A stretch of 64,000 bases of DNA from Carposina sasakii (taxonomy: Eukaryota > Arthropoda > Insecta > Lepidoptera > Carposinidae). Under the pieces are notes generated by a model that was not told where the DNA came from, did no database searches, and saw only the letters and a list, made by a program, of their open reading frames with translations. Shown here piece by piece: positions 55,302 to 64,000 of the stretch; the first letter of the stretch is position 1; each line of letters opens with the position of its first letter. The translations under genes were made by a program, and so were the position numbers. The stretch lies in NCBI GenBank assembly GCA_014607495.2, contig CP053167.1:4030001-4094000 (forward strand), written 5' to 3'.

Positions 55302-55368
55302 TACATATTCCCGAAATGTGATAGTCTGAACTGCAGCATCATAAACGAGATCCCGTAGAGAGAGATAG
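55302..55368 (-). repeat. R6 fragment
   Basis: ttcccgaaatgtgatagtct, 'actgcagcatcataaacgag'. Confidence 0.75.
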
Positions 55369-56410
55369 TACATAGTGTTGTTATTCATAAAGGTTTCCGA
55401 TTCATTAGCTTAAAGGAGGTAATGCTCGAACCATGTTCACTTTATAACTGTATACACGTATTCAATACTAGAACGAGTTACCAACAGGGCCGTGACTAAC
55501 GCAGTAATTAAAGACTATTTAAAATGATTTTTTGCTAAGAAATCGAAAGTTGACGCGGATTATTCAGGTTTTGAACGTGAGCTTTTCGCGATGTTTGAAT
55601 GTTTATTAATATCTATGTCAGTTAAGTCTATGTTATATGCGATCAAAATTAATAAAAATAATTTAGACATTATTTTGAACATACATACATAACCTCACGT
55701 GTGCATCTGGATTGAGAGCCCATTTTTCAAATAATTGCGAAACGAAACGAAACTTACAGGGGATCTAGTTAAAAATTAGTAAAACCTAAAGCAAAGATTC
55801 TTAAATTTCTTAAACTAGAAACAAACTGTTATAGTTAAATAACTAGGGCCCTCAATCCAGACGCCTGCATAAAGTCGCATTGTCTAAATCTCAGAAAGTA
55901 TAATTCCAGGGATAATAAATTAAGATATACCCAAATCTTCAAAATGCTAATAATACAGATTTATAGCGGTTTTGCTTGGGCTCTCAGTTCATGAATATCT
56001 GAACTGAAAAATCAGCAAAATATGAGCATATCTGAAGAAAGAGATTAAAATAATTTACTATATATTTAAGTTTTATGTCTTGGTAAATTAGTTAAAAAGA
56101 AATAACGACACAAAAGTGATTTTTTATATGTAAATGAAATCCGAATTTTCCTAAAACGTCTGAACGCCCAATAACATATCCATTTCGTACGTTTCAAACA
56201 TACCTCTTTCGCCTCATCCACATTCATTAAATTCTTCATACATGCTCACCGGTTTCTGATGCTCTTGACTAGCCCTTTTTTTAAGACATCCCCAATTTGG
56301 TCTATGTAGGTTCTCTAGGGCGACCACTGCCATTCACTTCTGCCATATATATCTCTTTCGTTAATCATCTTCCATCCATCCATATTATGAACAATAATAT
56401 TTAACAATTA
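55369..56410. other. Unassigned stretch
   Basis: Nothing recognised; AT-rich with a few unique-looking segments. Confidence 0.45.
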
Positions 56411-56412
56411 AT

Positions 56413-56520
56413 CTCAACTATACCCTCAAAATTGGTCAGAAGTGGCACCATGTGGTTCTAATCGGCCCTTGGTGCTCTGCCTACCCCGTAAGGGATAAAG
56501 GCGTGATTATATGTATTATT
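56413..56520 (-). repeat. M3 repeat, 5' half, inverted
   Basis: actataccctcaaaattggt, 'gaagtggcaccatgtggttc', 'cctaccccgtaagggataaa', cgtgattatat. Confidence 0.85.
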
Positions 56521-56934
56521 TATTATCTAAATTGATATGAAATCGATCGAATAGACGTCACATGGTCATTATGGGTGCTTCTATTATTCTGATATCAGAA
56601 CAAATAATTATACAAGTTTTAATATTAAATGAAATCAATATCAAATGTAACCAACACAAACAATCATCATTAAAAAAATATAATTGTATCATTCGTTATT
56701 TCATAAGAAAATTTCAATGCGCGACTGCGAGTCTACTAATTAAATCAAAATATTACCACACTAGGCAATACAAACATTATAATAACAGGTTTCAAAATGA
56801 ACAATATTGCAAAAAATCTTGATTCATATAATATTGACCTTAACACCGCCAAAAAGCAATCAAATGAATCAAGTAGGTATATAAAATCCTATTCAACATA
56901 TCTTTATCTTATGATTATGATCTCCGACCGTATT
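56521..56934. other. Unassigned AT-rich stretch
   Basis: Two short open frames (56562-56822, 56797-56979) of AT-type composition; no domain recognised. Confidence 0.45.
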
Positions 56935-57050
56935 TCGGCCAAGGCTACCTGGAATAAATTCATTGGTACAGGCCCGTGACTGGGATCGAACTTACGCCTT
57001 CCGCTTGGAAGGCGCACGTCTTAACCACTGGGCTATCACCGCTGTATCTT
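56935..57050 (-). mobile_element. SINE1, internally deleted copy
   Basis: The tRNA head is on the minus strand ('gcggtgatagcccagtggtt', 'gtaagttcgatcccagtcac') joined almost directly to the 3' end (ttggccgaaata-type), so most of the body is missing. Confidence 0.85.
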
Positions 57051-57071
57051 ATAACCCAAACTCGAATCCTA

Positions 57072-57703
57072 TCCTACTGATATTATAAACGCGAAAGTTT
57101 GTGAGGATGTATATATGTATATAAGGATGTTGTTGCTCTTTCGCGCAAAAACTACTTGATGGATTTTGATGAAACTTCACAATAATATAGCTTACATATC
57201 AGAATAAGGTGTTCGATCAGTGCGTTCTACCAGCCATGACTTGCGGAGCCGAGACGTGGAACCTGACGGTGGGGCTGGCTCATCGATTACATGTCACTCA
57301 GAGAGCTATGGAAAGGTCAATGCTCAGAATCTCGCGAATGGACAAAGTCCGAAACGAGATCTATTCGGCAGAAGACCAAAGTGACAGACATAGTCTCGAA
57401 ATGTAGCAGACTGAAGTGGCAGTGGACCGGTCACATCTGTCGTAGAACCGATGGACGGTAGAGTGAACGGGTTCTCGAATGGAGACCGCGCCTCGGCAAG
57501 CGTAGCGTTGGGCGCCCTCCGGTCAGATGGACCGATGACTTAAAGAGGACGGCTGGTAGTGACTGGATGGCAAAAACGGGAGATTGAGCCATGTGGCGTA
57601 CACTGGGGGAGGCCTACGCCCAGCAGTGGACTGCAATAGGCTGACGATAATGATATCAGAATAACACATGGGCTACTTTTTATCCCGGATAATTTTAACA
57701 TTG
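57072..57703 (+). mobile_element. Helitron-like element, variant B, split by RTE insertion
   Basis: Starts TCCTACTGATATTATAAACG after A. Interior 'gtttgtgaggatgtatata' and 'ctctttcgcgcaaaaac' run up to the insertion, then continue at 57665 (acatgggctactttttatcc). The CTAG end is missing. Confidence 0.8.
57208..57652 (+). pseudogene. RTE-type LINE insertion with 12-bp target duplication
   Basis: Bounded by atatcagaataa at 57196-57207 and 57653-57664. It encodes the RTE C-terminal part: F-D-Q-C-V-L-P-A-M-T-C-G-A-E-T-W, then Q-R-A-M-E-R-S-M-L, then after a frameshift W-T-G-H-I-C-R-R, V-L-E-W-R-P-R and S-V-G-R-P-P-V-R-W-T-D-D-L. It ends with tail ggaggcctacgcccagcagt and the short tandem end gacgataatg. 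445 bp, 5'-truncated, with stop codons; it lacks RT and endonuclease catalytic regions. The target duplication fixes both ends and shows it jumped into the Helitron. Confidence 0.92.
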
Positions 57704-57812
57704 TAAGTATAAAATTAAGTTTGTTTTGGTGAACATATAACAAACTAGTTTTTACTAAATAAGCTACTGTATCACGATCACGAAAGGTTGAACATTGTAT
57801 TTTATTATTTAA

Positions 57813-58155
57813 CTAGTGGACGCCCGGCGACTCTGTCTGCGTGGACTACAGAAAAAAAAATATCGAAATTATCCGGGATAAAAATATTTTCGCGGGATAA
57901 AAAGTAGCCTATATGTTTAGTGGGACCTGTCACAATATATTCCTAAAAACTGCATCGAAATCGGTTCAGCCGTTTCTGAGATTAGCTTGCATAAACGCAC
58001 AGACAACCGACCAGACAAACAAACAAACACACAAAAATTCAAAAAATCATTGTTTTGGGTACTATTGCGTTGATAAAGGTATTCTATAATATTTTTTCTT
58101 ATATATCTTCCATGTACAGACAGCGATCCGTTACATTTTTATTTATATGTACAGA
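57813..58155 (-). mobile_element. Helitron-like element, variant A, intact ends
   Basis: CTAG end at 57813 (A before); TC start on minus at 58155 (TCTGTACATATAAATAAAAA); T follows. Interior 'tcggttcagccgtttctgag' and a caaacaaacaaacac tract at 58016-58031. Confidence 0.9.
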
Positions 58156-58267
58156 TATAGATAATAAAAATGTATGCGAATTAAGTATTTTATATTTGTG
58201 GAGTAGGTCATGTATAGATTTTTATAATGAAAAAGGTTATTACATATTTTGTTTTTGAATGTCTGAG

Positions 58268-58348
58268 TGCGAGGCTTCTTTGCAATACATCAGCTGCATC
58301 TCCTTCAGGGTATGTCATGAGAGCTACATTTTAGAAATACTGTCGTGT
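58268..58348 (+). repeat. R6 fragment, shortened
   Basis: gaggcttctttgcaatacat, 'cagctgcatctccttcaggg', then attttagaaatactgtcgtg. Confidence 0.75.
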
Positions 58349-58396
58349 GAACCTACCCACAAATCTAAATTATTTACTTGTTAAAATTTCAATATA

Positions 58397-58780
58397 CAGG
58401 AATGTTTTTTCGTTGCCACCCTTAACGAAGGGTACGTACTCTATACATCAAATAAAGTAAGTTTATGCCAAAAAAATGCTAGGAAACGATGAAATTTTTT
58501 TAGATTTTTTTTATTACTTGATTGGGCGAAATTTATAGTGTCCAGTGTTTATGCTAGTTTTTTCATAGACAGATATTAATTATTTCTCGTGAAAAAATCT
58601 TGCTACACGCGCCAATGTGCATTTATTTACGCAGGAAAACGCAGTCTATTCACTCAACTTTGGACCCTAACATTTTGGAAAACCAGACACTTCCCAGGTA
58701 TGCTTCCATGGAGAATTATGATCGTGATGACGAGGAGATTCCGTAGTTTTCGGGAACGTTGACGACCAAAAATCATCCTG
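58397..58780 (+). mobile_element. M1 MITE, full length
   Basis: TA-flanked caggaatg to catcctg, all blocks present. Confidence 0.9.
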
Positions 58781-58959
58781 TATGTGTGATTTGGTATAAA
58801 TGTAACTTGTCAAATATAGATTTTCCCCTAACTACATACGAATTCAATTCCTCCGGCAGTGAAAAGCTGTCTAGATTCCATATCATAAATTAACTCCTAT
58901 GCCTTACTTCAGAACAAATATTTTTCGTATACATACCTACAATTACACAGAAAAAGGAC

Positions 58960-59024
58960 CTAGTCATACATAGAGCAACTAGTGCCATAGTTAAAAGGAA
59001 CTATTTTGTGTTACGCACTTTACC
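58960..59024 (-). repeat. 'gcgtttcacc' MITE fragment
   Basis: agtcatacatagagcaacta, 'gtgccatagttaaaaggaac', tattttgtg; same end as at 232-298. Confidence 0.55.
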
Positions 59025-59289
59025 TTGTGTTCAAGACGAAATATATCCTTTACAACTCATACTCTAGACATGACATATCTAGTATGTTAGATTAAAGTCG
59101 ACAGATACACTATGTCAATATCATGCTAGCTATTTAGGCTAATGACAGACTAACTGCTGAACAATACCTTGCTAAATTGATAATGGGAATAATGATACAA
59201 AACATGGACATCAGAAAGCTATGGCATTATACACCGAGCAGCAGGCAGTTTATAAAATAACTGCTATATACTGCTATTATCTCTTCGCC

Positions 59290-59402
59290 TTCCTGCCCTT
59301 ATACCATTATTTATATTTCTTTAGAAACTCATATCGCCAAGGAATTGGCGTTTGTTTTACGGCCGGCTGCCTGCCTAACGCCAACTAAGCGACAATTTTA
59401 TT
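59290..59402 (-). repeat. R10 repeat
   Basis: ccttcctgcccttataccat, 'atatcgccaaggaattggcg', 'tgttttacggccggctgcct'; inverted relative to 41155 and 46120. Confidence 0.6.
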
Positions 59403-59478
59403 CTACACTAAATAAGGCTATAAAGATCACGCGGACAAAATCATAAAAATCTATTCCTTTTGGTTTACGTTTTGCGTA

Positions 59479-59603
59479 CAGAGGGGTGAGCACGAACCTC
59501 TCGATAGTCCGTAACGCTAGCGTCAAACTGTCAAATCACATAGATTTTGCTAGCGAGTCGCTAGTGTTACGCCGCCACTGCGTAATAAGGTTTGTGCTTA
59601 CCC
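59479..59603. mobile_element. Short MITE ('ggggtgagcacgaacct' ends)
   Basis: ggggtgagcacgaacctctc to ggtttgtgcttacccc; inverse of 31095-31222, with an extra 'cactgcgtaata' near the right end and a deletion at the centre. Confidence 0.8.
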
Positions 59604-60984
59604 CACTGTTGTGTTGATATGTTCGTAAATACGAGTATTATACGGTCTAGATCTTATAATTAGCGTTATTGGCAATAACATAAAATGTTCCGTGGATACG
59701 CCAATTTGAATAAATTAATATTTACAGTTTTAAACGGTACACTCAAACGTTATTATAAATTCGATTATATTTTTATTTATACTTAAATATTATATCTTAT
59801 GAAATTATTCTTGATATTGGCTTTTCAAGTGTTTATAATAATAATAATAAGTTTATTTGCTAGATTTTGGGTGTAAAATAAGATAGCAGTTTACAATTTG
59901 ATTCCTTACAAAATCTACTTAAATTTAAGCGTGCAAATATCATACACTAAGAACTACAAACAGTTTACATAAAATTATTCGTCACTACAGTCTTTACTAA
60001 TCAAATTTAATTATTATTCCTATTATAGTCAGTTATACATTATTACAGAGTCATCCGAATGTCACATTTAGTTCGCCAATGGAGTAAAAACATTTCTCGA
60101 GTAGCCACTCATGAAGCCTTTTTTTTAAAGGTCTTCCAGTCAGTGATCGTAGAATGCTTTTGATAATTGTCTACGTATGATTATTTATCCAATTGGTAGG
60201 TACGTATTTAACTTAACCTAACCTAACTAGTAACTTTCAAATGTACCTAATAGTTGCTTATTCAAGTTTCTGGAAGACGGAATAAAAATGTTAAATAAAT
60301 ATCTTTTAATGCATGGAAAAATCCCTACTACTTTTCAAAATAATTCACGCTGATGGTGTGCCAGTGGTTTCAAATAAAATAATAAATAGTATCTACTTGT
60401 ATATAAATAAATAAGTCATTGAAATAATAAAATAATTAAAGAAAAGTATCTATATAACTTCCATGCACAGTGTGTGCTTTATCTATGTCTATAAACGTGC
60501 CTATCTGAACTTTTCCGAAAAAACGTACTTAGCACCTGGACTACATAGTTCTTTATTATCAAACTGATTCAAGAAAATTGTACTACAACCGGTAGACTGG
60601 TCAGTAGACCACAAGTATTGTAAGAAATGTTATTGAAAAGGAAATCTCGTAACCAACTCTCTAATAAATTACACCGACGTACTTATGTAGGTTCTGATAT
60701 AGATTTATTCTACTAACCATGAAGTATAAAAAATAACGGACAGAGTGTTGTGACTATGCAGAGTGAAGCATTCATAGTAAGCTCGGCAAACGATATTCCA
60801 TGGAGTAGGGATGTGTATTTACGCGTTATCCACCCACACATATAAACCATAGTAAGCTCGGCGCCTACTGGAAAATACGCACACATGCGCAACGCGGTGC
60901 TTCTACCTGTGCAGTGACAGCATTACGTCCATTGTTCTTTATACGTTCATGCTACTAACTCTATTTTTATACATAGGGCCGATA
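59604..60984. other. Unassigned stretch, possible antisense LINE 3' end
   Basis: 59836-60120 starts with an (ata/aat)n tract and looks like an inverted LINE 3' UTR, without coding support. 60770-60865 holds two copies of catagtaagctcgg about 75 bp apart. The rest is AT-rich. Confidence 0.35.
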
Positions 60985-61092
60985 TTTCCAATGGCCGGAT
61001 AGGCTATCAAAAGAATATAAAGTTGATCCTGTCTTTCTCTAAAACTACACCAAGATAGAGACAGCATCAACTTTGTCCTTTAGATAATCTAA
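60985..61092. mobile_element. M7 MITE
   Basis: atatttccaatggccggata, 'aagaatataaagttgatcct', 'aagatagagacagcatcaac'; an inverted pair around 'gttgatcctgtct' and 'agacagcatcaac'. Confidence 0.65.
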
Positions 61093-61275
61093 TATAATAT
61101 ACTTATTACATATGATGTTCCTATTGTTATATTAAATTATAATAATATGTGTTTTAGTATTTGGTATACCATTTGTATTTTTAGTTTGTAAGCACTGACA
61201 ATTTACCAATGTAATGCTAATATGGGATTTTTTCCTGAAATATATTTTTTTTATTATTATTTATTTATTATTATA
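61093..61275. other. Unassigned AT-rich stretch
   Basis: Nothing recognised. Confidence 0.5.
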
Positions 61276-61596
61276 GGCACATATAATAAATATGTAATGG
61301 ATCGCTGTCTGTACATATATAATATATTAGAAAAAAATATTATAGGAGACCTTTATTAACGCAATACTACCCAAAAGAATGATTTTTTGATTTTTTTCAG
61401 TTTGTCTGTGCGTTTGTGCACGCTAATCTCAGAAACGGCTGAACCGATTTCGATGCAGTTTTCAGGAATATATTATGACAGTTCCCAATTAACATATAGG
61501 CTACTTTTTATCCCGGGAAAATGTTTTTATCCCGGATAATTTCGATTCTTTGTTTTTTCTGTAGTCCACGCGGACGGAGTCGCGGGCGTCCACTAT
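61276..61596 (+). mobile_element. Helitron-like element, variant A, decayed end
   Basis: acatataataaatatgtaat, 'atcgctgtctgtacatatat', 'gaaacggctgaaccgatttc', 'cacgcggacggagtcgcggg'. The 3' end reads CTAT instead of CTAG. Confidence 0.85.
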
Positions 61597-61676
61597 TTAT
61601 TAAGATTATCACGTAAAATTGTCTCATTGCGAATATTGACGCACAGTCACAAGCTACCTTTATAATACTACCTATA

Positions 61677-61936
61677 CAGGAAGTAACAAAAGGGGTATGT
61701 TAAGCGAAAAGCTATGCCAATAGATCACTATAGAGAACCTATTTCCAAAATTGAAGACTCAAAAACACATGTTTATTTTTCAAAATTGTATAAACATTCC
61801 TGAGTTGTTTAGGAATTCTCCATACTTACTGGAAAAATAAACATGTGATTTCGAGTCTGAAATTTTGTGGATAGGTTCCTTTTAGTGGGCTATTTACATA
61901 GCTTTTCGCTTAACACACCTCTTTTGTTACACCCTG
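61677..61936. mobile_element. M2 palindromic MITE, full length
   Basis: caggaagtaacaaaaggggt to gttacaccctg with TA on both sides; inner arms 'acatgtttatttttc' and complement. The best palindrome of the family. Confidence 0.9.
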
Positions 61937-62327
61937 TATAATAGTAATGCGGCGTGTAATCAATAGAATAGTCAAACGGCTGAACAATGAAAGCCCGAAA
62001 TAAAAAAATTATCATTCTTATTTTTTCAAACCCGGTACCTAGGTCCAACATTATCACCCGGTCACGGGTGGCCTCATACGGACAGACAGACCGACAGAGC
62101 ATGTAATGAACGCGTCGATTACTGAGCTACACTAGCTATGCACTGCGGTTTCTCTTGCGCTTCGAAACAATGATAGACGTAGACATCTTTTTTACGTTTA
62201 AAACTGACGTTTTGAAATAATTTTTCATTAGCCTTTTCATGTTTTAGGTCTCTGTGGCGATAGAGTTAATATCACCAAAATGCCATCATACTCAACTTAT
62301 TCTTCTAAATAAAGCTACTTCTCCTGA
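61937..62327. other. Possible tRNA-like remnant and unassigned sequence
   Basis: 62030-62130 has aacccggtacctaggtcca and 'cggtcacgggtggcc' with CpG-bearing sequence, reminiscent of a decayed SINE head on the minus strand; not convincing. The rest is unassigned. Confidence 0.3.
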
Positions 62328-62535
62328 CGCGGGTTTTCACTAGAATACATCATCTGCATCTCCTTCCGTGCATATCGTAAGAGTCTACTAAGGAACTTAG
62401 TGGCGTTCTCACAGGCAATGAGCTAGCAACCCATTACTGATCTTTTACTCGTACATCTGGCCCAGCTATGCTAAAACATGCTTCTAGGATCTCCTTCCTT
62501 ATCCTGCAGTTCTGGCTACCCCATTTAGGGAATAT
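62328..62535 (+). repeat. R6 repeat, nearly full length
   Basis: gacgcgggttttcactagaa to tctggctaccccatttaggg; colinear with 10568 and 23820. Confidence 0.85.
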
Positions 62536-62569
62536 ATTATATAAAACGATGGCTACGATTATATATGTA

Positions 62570-62702
62570 CAGGGTGTAACAGAAAGGGTATGTTAAGCGC
62601 AAAGCTATGTAAATAGCCCACTATAGAGAACCTACGAGTATTTCCAAAATTTGAGACTCGAAATCACGTGTTTATTTTTCAAGATTTTATGAACATGCCA
62701 AC
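62570..62702. mobile_element. M2 MITE, left part
   Basis: cagggtgtaacagaaagggt, 'cccactatagagaacctacg', 'atcacgtgtttatttttc'; stops at the arm centre. Confidence 0.8.
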
Positions 62703-62919
62703 AAACCAACATACAGTGACATATAACCAACACTACATATATACCTACGTTCGTTAACATATAGCACCAACGAACGATGACCACCGCGTTTCGTAAACCA
62801 TTGTTATGTTCAGGTACACCAGGATGTTGCTACCAGTTTTATATAAGATTGAAATATTTTGTGATATTTAGACAAAGTACTTTTTCGATCGAATCGATAG
62901 AACTTCGTCAAGTTACGTC

Positions 62920-63240
62920 TGTTATTGGCGCGTGTGTAGTTTTGCTTAGATGACTGGTGCGATGCGACAACGAACGTCAACCAATGGGAAGCGAAATACC
63001 GCTATAAGAGTACCCCTACTCTTCTGAGCGTCTTTTGAGCGTCGTCAGCGTTAGGCGAGCGTCAGCGCGGCGTCGACGTCGTCGACAAGACGTCGGCGCT
63101 GAGAGCCAGTCCACACGGCGCGTTGCGTTGCGTTGCGTCGTCGCAACGCAAATATTTTGACCAGCCGGCCACACGGGCGCTGCAGCTACTATGACGCAGT
63201 CCGTTCCGTCGGCGCAGCGGCGACGCACACAAGTATTTTG
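62920..63240 (+). promoter_or_regulatory. GC-rich terminal and promoter region of a Harbinger transposon
   Basis: A CCAAT motif (62981) and tataagag (63003-63010) precede GC-rich sequence with repeated gagcgtc and cgttg motifs. At 63099 'gagccagtccacacggcgcg' followed by a gcgttgcgtt run resembles PIF/Harbinger inverted ends (cca-cac-ggc-gcg type). It lies just before the transposase piece, so it is probably the element's left end and promoter. The exact terminus and TWA target cannot be fixed because the other end is outside the window. Confidence 0.5.
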
Positions 63241-63260
63241 AAAAAAATTCGCAATATAGC

Positions 63261-63522
63261 AAATTGGATCGGAAAAGACGTCTAGCATTGCTCCTATTAC
63301 TACGTCACCGCCGAAATCGACGCAAGATCACAAGAAAAGTCCTTTCATTTCATTAAGAAATCGTGAACAGTTTTTTTTTTTAGAATATCGGACGAAAAGA
63401 AGTTTTATAATTTTTTTAGAATGAGTGTACAGCTTCGAATGTTTATTGAAGTCCTTAGAACCACACATACGAAAAAACTATACATGAGGAATCCAGTGGA
63501 ACCAGTAGATGCTGCACTTTAA
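63261..63522 (+). pseudogene. PIF/Harbinger transposase, N-terminal remnant
   Basis: First frame (63261-63356): K-R-R-L-A-L-L-L-L-L-R-H-R-R-N-R-R-K, the Leu/Arg-rich start typical of animal Harbinger transposases. After a T run and frameshift, the second frame (63382-63522) gives D-E-K-K-F-Y-N-F-F-R-M-S and, further on, M-R-N-P-V-E-P, matching the conserved 'F-x-x-Y-F-R-M-S' and pre-DDE region. The protein cuts DNA at element ends, normally ~350-400 aa with a DDE nuclease core. Here the whole catalytic core is missing: the next 100 bp lead straight to the 3' end of the opposite gene. No ATG opens the first frame. It is dead. Confidence 0.8.
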
Positions 63523-63624
63523 GGTAACTATATAAATATATTTAAGTAATAAAAATATAACAGTTTTTTGGTTTGTTTAATTAGTAATCAACTCACATAA
63601 TCAGCAATTGTCATAATTTTAAAT

Positions 63625-64000
63625 TTAGACATTATTTAAGAGAGATAATCCATTACAAATTAGAATCGTATCAGTTTCTTCACTTGCTTGAGATGTTTCT
63701 GGAGATGTAATTGAATTATTATAGTGATCAGAAATGTATGTACTTTGAAAATTTGCTGTTTGATACCCATATGGTGGTTGGTGAGAACACTCACATATGA
63801 TGACCATACTACGTTCGTTACTTTGGAAACGGAGAGTTTCTCGGTCGGAAAATTCTTGAATAGATGGCAATATAGCACTGAAAAAGGACATAATTTTCCG
63901 GCTCCTTGAGAAGTTTTAGTCCTTCTCTTTCAAACTCATCCATTTGCATTGCCCTTTTGCGCGCGACTGGAACATAGCGCGGAGTGTTGTCTGTGGTAAT
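63625..64000 (-). pseudogene. MADF/BESS (Myb-like) second gene of the Harbinger element, C-terminal part
   Basis: On the minus strand two frames join across a 1-base shift. From the window edge to 63893 the frame reads A-R-K-R-A-M-Q-M-D-E-F-E-R-E-G-L-K-L-L. The homologous sequence continues in the next frame from 63891 with S-F-F-S-A-I-L-P-S-I-Q-E-F and L-R-F-Q-S-N, then runs to a stop at 63625-63627. The F-x-x-x-L-P-x-x-x-x-F pattern fits a BESS motif. BESS motifs sit C-terminal to MADF DNA-binding domains, and Harbinger elements usually carry such a Myb/MADF partner that helps the transposase enter the nucleus and bind DNA. The extra T at 63892 breaks the frame (or is a sequence error). The N-terminal MADF domain would lie beyond 64000. 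It converges on the transposase remnant. Confidence 0.65.

Noticed and set aside
63016..63288. 90-codon minus frame rich in Arg and Cys
   Set aside because: It is antisense to the GC-rich Harbinger end; the plus strand carries the recognisable transposase motifs.

Overview
This window is gene-poor, AT-rich eukaryotic DNA. It is most likely from a moth or butterfly (Lepidoptera), judged from repeat types I recognise as typical of that order: short Helitron-like elements with TC and CTAG-T ends, tRNA-headed SINEs, RTE LINE pieces with the lepidopteran 3' tail, and many short MITEs. I cannot name the species. No complete host gene is visible, and there is no operon, rRNA, functional tRNA, CRISPR or plasmid-type feature. 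Nearly all long open frames are by-products of repeats.

Layout. 1-9 kb: RTE tails, a palindromic TA-flanked MITE, a GC-rich foldback, a 202-codon open frame without a usable ATG, a long inverted repeat and a Harbinger-like MITE. 9-19 kb: 'acggggtaggcagag' repeats, a full SINE with a perfect 10-bp target duplication, a Helitron carrying an inserted SINE-like element, a dead mariner transposase, and a Helitron with five ~127-bp tandem units. 19-31 kb: foldbacks, Helitrons, and a MITE with a SINE inside it. 31-44 kb: a frameshifted jockey/CR1-like LINE, a CpG-rich promoter-like patch, RTE and Helitron pieces, and a 25-bp minisatellite. 44-59 kb: more of the same, a foldback holding a second hairpin, a promoter-like GC-rich segment with an excellent splice donor (candidate first exon, minus strand), a ~716-bp tandem duplication, and an RTE piece inserted in a Helitron. 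59-64 kb: MITEs and then, at the right edge, an internally deleted PIF/Harbinger transposon. That element keeps an N-terminal transposase piece on the plus strand and a convergent BESS-motif (MADF/Myb-like) gene on the minus strand.

How the parts relate. The RTE LINE pieces share their last ~40 bases with a ~250-bp SINE-like element, so the LINE probably moved it. Two MITE families share CAGGGTG ends and TA flanks, so one Tc1/mariner-type transposase may have moved both. Nested insertions with target duplications give a relative order of events. Host function, if any, is limited to the two promoter-like GC-rich patches (about 33.85 kb and 53.45-53.75 kb), both inferred from sequence only. I see no convincing undescribed multi-gene system.
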